Origin: Anaerolineaceae bacterium UBA6105
GTDB taxonomy: Bacteria > Chloroflexota > Anaerolineae > Anaerolineales > Anaerolineaceae
DNA length: 5,244 bases
Reading direction: 5' to 3'
Assembly (NCBI GenBank): GCA_002423495.1
Contig: DIWN01000096.1
Span: 1-5,244 of the forward strand
Numbering within the stretch: position 1 is the first letter of the stretch; each line of letters opens with the position of its first letter. Shown here in pieces: positions 1-4,752 of the stretch. The notes below the pieces were generated by a model. It searched no databases and was not told the DNA's origin. It saw only the letters and a list, made by a program, of their open reading frames with translations. The position numbers and the translations under genes were made by a program.

Positions 1-233
1 GCATCCAGGAATTCAAGGGTGTGGTTCTCTACGTGCGCGGTAGCGCCAACGACAGCACTTTTGCTGTGCGCCGTGTTGCCAGCAATGGCATCGGCGTTGA
101 GCGTACCTTCCTCTTCAATTCCCCCCGCATCGCGAAAGTGGTGGTTGAACGCCACAACAAAGTACGCCGTGCCCGGCTGTACTTCTTACGCGAACGCACC
201 GGTAAGAGCGCGCGCCTGAAGCAGCGTTTCTAA
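1..233 (+). CDS. rplS: 50S ribosomal protein L19, C-terminal part (5' end cut by window edge)
   Basis: L19 is a large-subunit ribosomal protein that sits at the interface with the 30S subunit. The reading frame enters from the left edge (first full codon at position 3), gives 76 residues and ends at TAA 231-233. Typical L19 signatures are visible: IQEFKGVV at the start, then VERTFLFNSPRI in the middle, then the basic tail KVRRARLYFLRERTGKSARL. These are in the order and spacing of the last two thirds of bacterial L19, which is usually about 115 residues, so about 40 residues lie outside the window. The gene is followed 24 bp later by a stem-loop terminator, so it is probably the last gene of its transcript (often rpsP-rimM-trmD-rplS in bacteria, not visible here). 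The identification is secure; no internal defect is seen. Confidence 0.96.
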   Translation, partial: IQEFKGVVLYVRGSANDSTFAVRRVASNGIGVERTFLFNSPRIAKVVVERHNKVRRARLYFLRERTGKSARLKQRF

Positions 234-257
234 ACCGAAAAAGTTTCTTCTGCACCT

Positions 258-299
258 TAAAAGCCTTCTCCGTTTCCTGATCAGACGGGAGGGCTTTTA
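258..299 (+). terminator. Stem-loop terminator after rplS
   Basis: The left arm at 259-273 (AAAAGCCTTCTCCGT) pairs with the right arm at 285-298 (ACGGGAGGGCTTTT). This gives about 14 pairs with a single bulged T near 269 and one or two G-T pairs; T258-A299 can extend it. The loop is about 11 nt (274-284). The descending arm ends in TTTT and is followed by the A/T-rich ACATTTAA. The position 25 bp after the rplS stop fits an intrinsic terminator. It ends only 25 bp before the next gene, so readthrough may supply that gene. Confidence 0.8.
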
Positions 300-324
300 C
301 ATTTAACGATTCCGGAGACCCCCC

Positions 325-1053
325 ATGACAGCTCGCATCGCCCTCGCCGCCTTCCGCATCCAAAAGCCTGGCAGTACCCCCGCTTATTCGTCAAGAGAGG
401 AACTGGTGCGTGCCATTATTTCAGCCGGCGGCAGGCCTTACCTTCTGCCCTCTGCATTAGCGCTTGAGGAAGTCCCTGAGGTTTTGAGTGAGTTTGATGG
501 ACTGTTCATCTCTGGCGGCGGCGATATACACCCGGATTTCTTCGGCGGGGAGATGCACCCGAGTCTGAGTGGGATCGATCGCGAGCGCGACGAGTTCGAA
601 CTGGCGCTTTGCCGGCAAGCAGTCGCGATGGATAAGCCCCTCCTGGGGATCTGCCGCGGGCAGCAGGTGCTCAACGTGGCAATGGGCGGCAACCTGGTGG
701 AGGATATCACCAGTATGCTTCCGGCAGCTGGTCAGCACCAGTGGTGGCCAAACTACCAGCGCAGCCGGCTTTCCCACTCTGTGCGGGTGGAAAAAGAAAG
801 CCTCCTGGCGCAGGTCATGGGCGGCACGGAGTTTGAAGTGAACAGCCTGCACCACCAATCCGTGAAAGATCTTGGCCAGGGCTTGAAAGTTACGGCAATT
901 GCCCCGGACGGGGTGATTGAAGCGCTGGAGATGCCGGATAAGCGCTTTGTGGTGAGCGTGCAGTGGCACCCGGAATGGCTGCCCGATTTCGCAGCGATGC
1001 GCCGGATTTTCAGGGCTTTTGTGGAAGCAAGCAATTCGGGTTTGGGTGGTTGA
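325..1053 (+). CDS. Class I glutamine amidotransferase-like hydrolase (gamma-glutamyl-GABA hydrolase / peptidase C26 family)
   Basis: This cytoplasmic hydrolase of 242 residues is of the PuuD type. Characterised members cleave gamma-glutamyl-GABA to glutamate and GABA, and the class uses a Cys-His-Glu triad. Visible in order: a DGLFISGGGDIHP segment at residues 58-70 (oxyanion-hole glycines 64-66), the nucleophile elbow GICRGQQ with Cys110, NSLHHQSV at 173-180, and QWHPEW at 213-218 giving His215 and Glu217. The triad is therefore intact and the length matches the family (about 240-255). The start ATG 325 is supported by GGAGA at 314-318 with a 6-nt spacer. Only 91 bp separate it from the rplS stop, and a terminator hairpin lies between, so expression may depend on readthrough or on a promoter overlapping the hairpin. 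No puu or GABA genes are nearby, so the true substrate (another gamma-glutamyl amide, for example) is unknown and I give no symbol. Confidence 0.9.
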   Translation: MTARIALAAFRIQKPGSTPAYSSREELVRAIISAGGRPYLLPSALALEEVPEVLSEFDGLFISGGGDIHPDFFGGEMHPSLSGIDRERDEFELALCRQAVAMDKPLLGICRGQQVLNVAMGGNLVEDITSMLPAAGQHQWWPNYQRSRLSHSVRVEKESLLAQVMGGTEFEVNSLHHQSVKDLGQGLKVTAIAPDGVIEALEMPDKRFVVSVQWHPEWLPDFAAMRRIFRAFVEASNSGLGG

Positions 1054-1141
1054 GAACGATATGTGACTCGGCCTCCAGAAATTCTTTAATGATCGGAAAC
1101 CTGAGGTCAAATCCCGTGCTCAGCAGGACGTCAGCACAATC
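1052..1141 (-). pseudogene. Possible relic of a flavin-containing monooxygenase-like gene
   Basis: Read on the minus strand from 1141, one frame gives about 30 residues of protein-like sequence containing ADVLLSTGFDLRFPII. In flavin-containing monooxygenases a conserved stretch of the type V-I-F-A-T-G-Y-x-F-x-F-P-F-L occurs near the C-terminal part. The S-T-G-F and F-P-I-I here fall at the same spacing. The frame is closed by TAG immediately upstream (1144-1142) and has no start. Downstream it stays open for a short way into the 3' end of the amidotransferase gene on the opposite strand. If real, it is a decayed fragment with all other parts lost. The match is short and made by eye, so chance is a serious alternative. 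Confidence 0.25.
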
Positions 1142-1251
1142 CTATTGTCTACAAATACTCAGCCACTTTAATCCCTTCCCTCGAGGGGGGCAAGAACGAT
1201 CTGCATCCACCCCCCAATTTAATGGTTTGAACATCGCAATTCGATATTGCC

Positions 1252-1320
1252 TGTCATTCTGAGCCGCTTTTGCGAAGAATCTAATAAACAATCAGATCCT
1301 TCACTGTGTTCAGGATGACA
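1252..1320. repeat. Inverted-repeat element (TGTCATTCTGA ... GGATGACA type)
   Basis: The left arm at 1252-1282 begins TGTCATTCTGAG and ends GAAGAATCT. The right arm at 1294-1320 begins AGATCCTTC and ends TCAGGATGACA. The two are imperfect reverse complements. The outer 12 positions pair with only G-T substitutions (T1258, G1261), and the inner GAAGAATCT pairs with AGATCCTTC with one A-C mismatch. The central parts of the arms differ in length, and the loop is 11 nt, A/T-rich (1283-1293). G-T changes that keep pairing in RNA suggest a folded transcript or a palindromic repeat under selection. From memory, very similar sequences recur many times in intergenic DNA of some bacterial genomes, Chloroflexota among them. 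It could be a MITE-like or REP-like unit; only one copy lies in this window and no clear target duplication is visible. Confidence 0.7.
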
Positions 1321-1372
1321 AACAAAGACAGGCTGCTTTTGCCAAATTGAAACCTTTAGACTGCGTTTTTGG

Positions 1373-1410
1373 AGCAGGTAGCGCATACTCTGCGAGTACC
1401 ATGTCCTGCT
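1373..1410. repeat. Compound hairpin upstream of the murI promoter
   Basis: The outer arms AGCAGG (1373-1378) and CCTGCT (1405-1410) are perfect complements. Inside them TACTC (1386-1390) and GAGTA (1394-1398) form a second perfect stem around a TGC turn. The two stems are separated by an asymmetric internal loop (7 nt on the left, 6 nt on the right). There is no T-tract, so it is unlikely to be a terminator. It abuts the putative -35 of murI, so an operator or a degraded repeat element are both possible. No known regulator site is recognised. Confidence 0.45.
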
Positions 1411-1438
1411 TACAACTGACCCAACAGCGTGTTAAAAT
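1409..1438 (+). promoter_or_regulatory. Putative extended -10 promoter for murI, predicting a leaderless transcript
   Basis: The -10 candidate is TAAAAT at 1433-1438, preceded directly by TGT (1430-1432), the TGn extended -10 element. A -35-like CTTACA lies at 1409-1414 with an 18-bp spacer (4 of 6 consensus bases). Transcription would start 6-7 nt after the -10, at about 1444-1446, which is the A of the murI start codon at 1445. No Shine-Dalgarno sequence is seen before that start, as expected for a leaderless message. The prediction is from pattern only. Confidence 0.5.
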
Positions 1439-1444
1439 AAGTGC

Positions 1445-2269
1445 ATGGTCAACACAGACGCGCCAATTGGCGTTTACGATTCAGGGGTAGGCGGGCTATC
1501 CGTGCTACGCGCTATTCACAGCCAATTACCCCATGAAGCCACCCTCTACTTTGCGGACCAGGCTAAGGTACCCTACGGCGAACGCACCCTGGAAGAAGTG
1601 CGCAAATTGGGGGAAGGCGTCGCGCGTATGATGATGGAGCAGGGCGCCAAGCTGATCGTGATTGCCTGCAACACGGCTTCGGCTGCTTCTCTCAAGCACC
1701 TGCGCGCTCTTTACCCTGATTTCCCCTTCGTAGGCATGGAGCCTGCCGTCAAACCAGCCGCAGAGCAAACCCTGAGCGGCAAGGTAGGCGTGCTGGCGAC
1801 ACCATCCACTTTTCAAGGGGAGTTGTATGCTTCGGTGGTGGAGCGCTTTGCCCAGGATGTGCAAGTTTTTCAGGCTACATGCCCCGGATTGGTCCGGCAA
1901 ATTGAAAAAGGCTACCTGGAAACCCCCAAAACCCGCCGGATCCTGGAGGAAGCCATCGGACCTATGTTGAAGGAGGGGGTGGATACCTTTGTGATGGGCT
2001 GCACGCACTTCCCCTTTGTAATTCCTTTGATCCGGAAAATCGCCGGAGCGGAAGTGCGGGTGATTGACCCTGCGCCAGCCATCGCGCGTCAGACTGAACG
2101 CCTGTTGAGCCAGTTCGAACTGTTGCGTTCCTCCACTGCCAAATCGACCCATCGCTACTTCACCAGCGGAGATCCAGCCCGCTTTTCCAGGTCACTGGAA
2201 CAATTACTAGGTCTGAAGGTGCAGCCGGAAAAATGGCAGTGGGGTGGGGATCTGCTGCGGAGCGGATAA
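1445..2269 (+). CDS. murI: Glutamate racemase
   Basis: MurI is a cofactor-independent racemase in the cytoplasm that converts L-glutamate to D-glutamate for peptidoglycan precursor synthesis. The 274-residue protein has the family signatures in order: IGVYDSGVGGLSV with Asp12 near the N-terminus, VPYGERT at 42-48, ACNTASA with catalytic Cys75, EKGYLETP at 154-161, and GCTHFPF with the second catalytic Cys186 and His188. Both cysteines needed for two-base racemisation are present, and the length matches the usual 255-285. The start at ATG 1445 is the only option: an in-frame stop at 1433-1435 lies just upstream, and the DSGVGG motif comes 11 residues in. No ribosome binding site precedes it; a promoter -10 does, pointing to a leaderless mRNA. 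The next gene follows 75 bp later with its own promoter candidate, and no terminator is visible between them. Confidence 0.96.
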   Translation: MVNTDAPIGVYDSGVGGLSVLRAIHSQLPHEATLYFADQAKVPYGERTLEEVRKLGEGVARMMMEQGAKLIVIACNTASAASLKHLRALYPDFPFVGMEPAVKPAAEQTLSGKVGVLATPSTFQGELYASVVERFAQDVQVFQATCPGLVRQIEKGYLETPKTRRILEEAIGPMLKEGVDTFVMGCTHFPFVIPLIRKIAGAEVRVIDPAPAIARQTERLLSQFELLRSSTAKSTHRYFTSGDPARFSRSLEQLLGLKVQPEKWQWGGDLLRSG

Positions 2270-2303
2270 GGCTCCCAGCAACCGTATCTTTACTTTTGCC
2301 CTG

Positions 2304-2312
2304 TGATAAGAT
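2304..2312 (+). promoter_or_regulatory. Putative extended -10 element for dpaL
   Basis: TGA-TAAGAT (TGn at 2304-2306, -10 hexamer at 2307-2312) matches an extended -10 element. No good -35 is found 16-18 bp upstream, which extended -10 promoters can tolerate. Transcription from about 2319 would leave a leader of about 26 nt containing the ribosome binding site. Readthrough from murI is an alternative source of transcript. Confidence 0.4.
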
Positions 2313-2334
2313 TGTCGGGCACAAATATCACCCC

Positions 2335-2339
2335 AGAGG
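2335..2339 (+). promoter_or_regulatory. Ribosome binding site that fixes the dpaL start
   Basis: AGAGG (AGAGGT with the next base) lies 5 nt before ATG 2345. An in-frame GTG at 2303 would add 14 residues, but it has no such site and overlaps the likely promoter, so ATG 2345 is preferred. Confidence 0.75.
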
Positions 2340-2344
2340 TATCT

Positions 2345-3610
2345 ATGACAGAAGTCCCAATTCAATGGTTGAAAAACCACCACGCCTTTGAAAATCCAAA
2401 ATCCAAACTGGCAGCGGAACTCTTTCCCCCTGGTTTGCCGCAGCAAATTCGTCGGATTCACAGCGAAATCCCTGGCTATCGCATGAGCCCGCTCAAGAGC
2501 TTGCCGCGCCTGGCAAAGCGCATCGGCGTTGGCGGCATTTGGGTAAAAGATGAATCGGCGAGGCTTAGCTTAAACTCTTTTAAAGTGTTGGGTGGGGCTT
2601 ATGCTATTTACCAAAAACTCCTGCAGCGTGGTGGCTTCAGCGACAAAGAAATGTCCCTGCGCGACCTGCTGCACCTGGAGGGTGGAAGACGCGAGAAGTT
2701 GGGTCACCCAACCTTTGCCACAGCCACCGATGGCAATCACGGCACCGGTGTGGCATGGGCAGCCAGCAAGATGGGTTTTCCGTCTGTGATTTACGTTCAC
2801 TCATTAACCACCCAGGACCGCATCCGCGGTATCGAGCGCCAGGGAGGGCGGGTGGTTGTGGTTGACGGAAATTATGATGACGCGGTGCGCCAGGCTTCGC
2901 TTGATGCCCAGAAAAACGGTTGGGAAGTAATTTCTGACACCTCCTGGGAGGGGTATGAGGATGTGCCAAAGTGGATCATGCAGGGCTATGCCACCATGTT
3001 TGTTGAAGCACAGGAGCAGTTTGCTGCCCAGGGCATCCAACGGCCGACTCATTTGCTTGTGCAGGCAGGTGTAGGCTCGCTGGCAGCAGCAGCTATTGGG
3101 TTTTATTCCGTGCTTTTCGAGGATAATGTTCCGCTTTCAATGGTGGTGGAGCCAACGGAAGCTGCCTGTCTGTATGAATCCATGCGCATCGGCGACGGCA
3201 AGCCCCACAGCATCACCGGCGAGTTGGATACCATCATGGCTGGCCTGGCTTGCGGAGATCCCAATCCGCTCGCATGGGAAACACTCTATAACTGCGCTGA
3301 CTTTTTTGCCAAATGCCCCGATTATGTGGCGGCCAAAGGCATGCGCGTTTATTCAGTACCCCTGGCAGAAGATCAATTTATCGTTTCCGGAGAATCTGGC
3401 GCGGTTACCCTGGGGGCTTTGATGTACATGATGGAGTATGAAGGCGCGCGTGAACTGAGGGAAGCCATGGGGTTGAACCAGGAATCGCAGGTGTTGCTGA
3501 TCAACTCCGAGGGCAACACCTCGCCGGACGAATTCCGCAGTGTTGTTTGGGAGGGCAGCCTTCCTGTGCCCGAAGATTTTAAAATCCACGTTAAAGAAGA
3601 CGAAGACTAA
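2345..3610 (+). CDS. dpaL: Diaminopropionate ammonia-lyase (PLP-dependent, fold type II)
   Basis: This enzyme cleaves 2,3-diaminopropionate to pyruvate and two ammonia molecules; the E. coli homologue (YgeX/DpaL) accepts both D and L forms. The 421-residue protein shows the family pattern: an N-terminal PGYRMSPL-K-LPRLAKRIGV segment, VKDESARLSLNSFKVLGGAYA with the PLP lysine Lys80, TATDGNHGTGVAWAA with Asp129, NYDDAVR at 177-182, SDTSWEGY with Asp198, WIMQGYATM, a glycine-rich phosphate-binding loop QAGVGSLAA at 240-248, TIMAGLACGDPNPLAWE, SGESGAV at 348-354 and INSEGNTSPDEFR. The two aspartates correspond to the acid/base residues of the E. coli enzyme (Asp120, Asp189). Length is close to the usual 400. 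It probably serves amino-acid catabolism; a link to murI beside it is not shown. Threonine dehydratase-like relatives share the fold but lack this motif set. Confidence 0.93.
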   Translation: MTEVPIQWLKNHHAFENPKSKLAAELFPPGLPQQIRRIHSEIPGYRMSPLKSLPRLAKRIGVGGIWVKDESARLSLNSFKVLGGAYAIYQKLLQRGGFSDKEMSLRDLLHLEGGRREKLGHPTFATATDGNHGTGVAWAASKMGFPSVIYVHSLTTQDRIRGIERQGGRVVVVDGNYDDAVRQASLDAQKNGWEVISDTSWEGYEDVPKWIMQGYATMFVEAQEQFAAQGIQRPTHLLVQAGVGSLAAAAIGFYSVLFEDNVPLSMVVEPTEAACLYESMRIGDGKPHSITGELDTIMAGLACGDPNPLAWETLYNCADFFAKCPDYVAAKGMRVYSVPLAEDQFIVSGESGAVTLGALMYMMEYEGARELREAMGLNQESQVLLINSEGNTSPDEFRSVVWEGSLPVPEDFKIHVKEDED

Positions 3611-3640
3611 GCATTGCTTATGCCTTCGGAAACAGGCAGC

Positions 3641-3671
3641 AAAAACAACCCCGGGTACCGGGGTTGTTTTT
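3641..3671. terminator. Bidirectional intrinsic terminator between dpaL and the DegV gene
   Basis: AAAAACAACCCCGG (3641-3654) and CCGGGGTTGTTTTT (3658-3671) are perfect 14-base complements around a 3-nt GTA turn. A run of T ends the structure on both strands, so it can stop transcription from dpaL on the plus strand and from the DegV gene on the minus strand. It lies 30 bp after the dpaL stop and 17 bp after the DegV stop, the expected place for convergent genes. Confidence 0.93.
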
Positions 3672-3688
3672 GTCTATTAATGATTTTT

Positions 3689-4552
3689 CTAACCGATAGT
3701 TGGCAAAGCCGATTTGTCGGCACAGATGATGCCCACCATGCCCCGACCGGTATGGGCTCCAAGTGCGGTTCCCAGGGTCACTGTTGGCTTCCACTCACAT
3801 TTGAAGACTTTTTCCATCGAAGTTTTTAGCAGTTCTGCCCCGGAAGGATTACCTGCGGAAACAATTTGCGCCACAATCTCGGTGCTGGCGGGATGGATCT
3901 TATTTACCAATTCAGTGATTCCATCGATTGCCTTGTTGAATGAGCGTTTCTTGACTTTGTCGTAGTATTTTCCGTCCTCTTTACTGACCTCGATCACCGG
4001 TTTAATGCCCAGCAGTGAAGCCAGCAAGCCTTTCAGATGGCTGATACGACCGCCAGCGATGAGATATTTCAGATCGGGCAAGGTGAAGAAAGTGGATGCA
4101 GCATCCTGGATCTTGCGCATGGTGCTGACAATTTCATCCAGCTGATGACCTGCCCGCATCATCGCAGAGGCAGCACGCAGTTGCCAGCCGGTCCCCGCGG
4201 AAAGTGTGAGGGTGTCGATCAGGGTGATCTTCGCTTCTGGCACCATCGCTGCTGCCTGAACTGCGGTGTTGAATGTGGCGCTCAAACCGGAAGAAAGATG
4301 AATCGAAAGGATTTCTGGATCTTCTGCGGCAAGGCGTTTGTATGCTTCCATAAATTCTCCCACGGATGGGGTGGAGGTGATGGGCATGGTTGGGCTTGCA
4401 TCCATCAGGTCATAAAACTCCTCCGGATCGATGTCTATACCGGATTTATAGGAAACACCATCTAAGTCAACTTTCAACGGAAGCATGGTAATTCCGAGCG
4501 ATTTGCATTCTTCGAATGAGATGTCTGCCCCACTGTCTGTAAGAATTTTCAT
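3689..4552 (-). CDS. DegV family fatty-acid-binding protein
   Basis: DegV proteins bind a single long-chain fatty acid. In Firmicutes some (FakB) present it to the kinase FakA for phosphorylation. The 287-residue protein begins MKILTDSGADI, has TSTPSVGEF with Thr61, SIHLSSGLSATFNTA with Ser88, DTLTLSAGTGW at 113-123, YLIAGGRISHLKG at 163-175, LLGIKPVIEV at 180-189 and a C-terminal ALGAHTGRGMVGI with His267. Thr, Ser and His at these places are the ligand-carboxylate contacts described for DegV structures. The usual HTGPG is HTGRG here, a mild variation. The start ATG 4552 is chosen because MKILTDSGAD is the normal N-terminus and AAAGAGG precedes it; the frame is open to TTG 4606 but the extra 18 residues look non-coding. 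No fakA-like (DAK domain) gene is in the window, so a role in fatty-acid activation is inference. It stands alone between terminators. Confidence 0.93.
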   Translation of the reverse strand: MKILTDSGADISFEECKSLGITMLPLKVDLDGVSYKSGIDIDPEEFYDLMDASPTMPITSTPSVGEFMEAYKRLAAEDPEILSIHLSSGLSATFNTAVQAAAMVPEAKITLIDTLTLSAGTGWQLRAASAMMRAGHQLDEIVSTMRKIQDAASTFFTLPDLKYLIAGGRISHLKGLLASLLGIKPVIEVSKEDGKYYDKVKKRSFNKAIDGITELVNKIHPASTEIVAQIVSAGNPSGAELLKTSMEKVFKCEWKPTVTLGTALGAHTGRGMVGIICADKSALPTIG

Positions 4553-4557
4553 ATTTG

Positions 4558-4562
4558 CCTCT
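4558..4562 (-). promoter_or_regulatory. Ribosome binding site that fixes the DegV start
   Basis: On the minus strand AGAGG (within AAAGAGG) lies 5 nt before ATG 4552. This is the same core and spacing as at dpaL. It favours this start over the upstream in-frame TTG at 4606 and ATG at 4600. Confidence 0.75.
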
Positions 4563-4635
4563 TTGGTATCCCGGGTGGCTGTTGTATTAAATACGAACAT
4601 AAACAAGTCGGACTTTCAGCCGCCCACCTACTTTA

Positions 4636-4641
4636 ATTATA
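4636..4641 (-). promoter_or_regulatory. Putative -10 element for the DegV gene
   Basis: A perfect TATAAT reads on the minus strand at 4641 to 4636, in an A/T-rich stretch between the terminator of the upstream gene and the DegV start. No convincing -35 is found 16-18 bp further upstream. Transcription from about 4629 would give a leader of about 77 nt. A/T-rich DNA makes chance hits likely. Confidence 0.4.
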
Positions 4642-4705
4642 ACTGGAAAAAAGCGTCGGAAAAATACAAAAAGGGTAATTAATTATACAAGATGCGCTAT
4701 GTCAT

Positions 4706-4736
4706 TAAAACAGCCCCGGAATCCTCCCGGGGCTGT
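4706..4736 (-). terminator. Intrinsic terminator of the phosphohexomutase gene
   Basis: ACAGCCCCGG (4710-4719) and CCGGGGCTGT (4727-4736) form a perfect 10-bp G/C-rich stem with a 7-nt loop. Read on the minus strand it ends in TTTTAATGAC, a short T-tract, and it begins 17 bp after the stop of the minus-strand gene ending at 4753. It separates that gene from the DegV gene. Confidence 0.88.
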
Positions 4737-4752
4737 CAGTACAACGGTTTGC

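Larger units (their letters stand above)
1054..1444. other. 391-bp intergenic region rich in hairpins, no intact gene
   Basis: No reading frame in this stretch has both a plausible start with ribosome binding site and recognisable protein content. It is locally richer in A/T than the flanking genes. It holds, in order: a possible monooxygenase relic (minus strand, to 1141); a C/G hairpin at 1175-1190 (C-T-T-C-C-C pairing with G6 around a TCGA turn, no T-tract after it); a weak 5-bp hairpin at 1236-1250; a 69-bp inverted-repeat element at 1252-1320; a compound hairpin at 1373-1410; and the murI promoter at 1409-1438. No clear intrinsic terminator with a U-tract is seen after the amidotransferase gene. 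Confidence 0.7.

Noticed and set aside
457..1110. Minus-strand open frame of 217 codons over the amidotransferase gene
   Set aside because: It lies antisense to a well-identified gene, its translation resembles no family, and it has no ribosome binding site. It is a shadow of the plus-strand codon pattern.
1175..1190. C/G-rich hairpin as terminator of the amidotransferase gene
   Set aside because: Six pairs, two of them G-T, can form around TCGA, but CAAGAACG follows instead of a T-tract and it lies about 120 bp after the stop codon. It is too weak to call a terminator.
1236..1250. GCAAT/ATTGC short hairpin
   Set aside because: A 5-bp stem in A/T-rich DNA is expected by chance.
963..1262. 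Plus-strand open frame of 99 codons spanning the amidotransferase end and the gap
   Set aside because: The first third is out of frame with the amidotransferase gene. The rest runs through hairpin-rich non-coding DNA with no family resemblance and no ribosome binding site.
1526..2152. Minus-strand open frame of 208 codons over murI
   Set aside because: It is antisense to murI with all motifs intact on the plus strand. The translation is low in recognisable content and has no supporting start signals.
2303..2344. Upstream GTG start adding 14 residues to DpaL
   Set aside because: The segment overlaps the likely -10 element and lacks a ribosome binding site, while ATG 2345 has AGAGG at ideal spacing.
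4037..4465. Plus-strand open frame of 142 codons over the DegV gene
   Set aside because: It is antisense to the DegV gene, whose motifs and start site are clear. The translation looks unlike a protein family.
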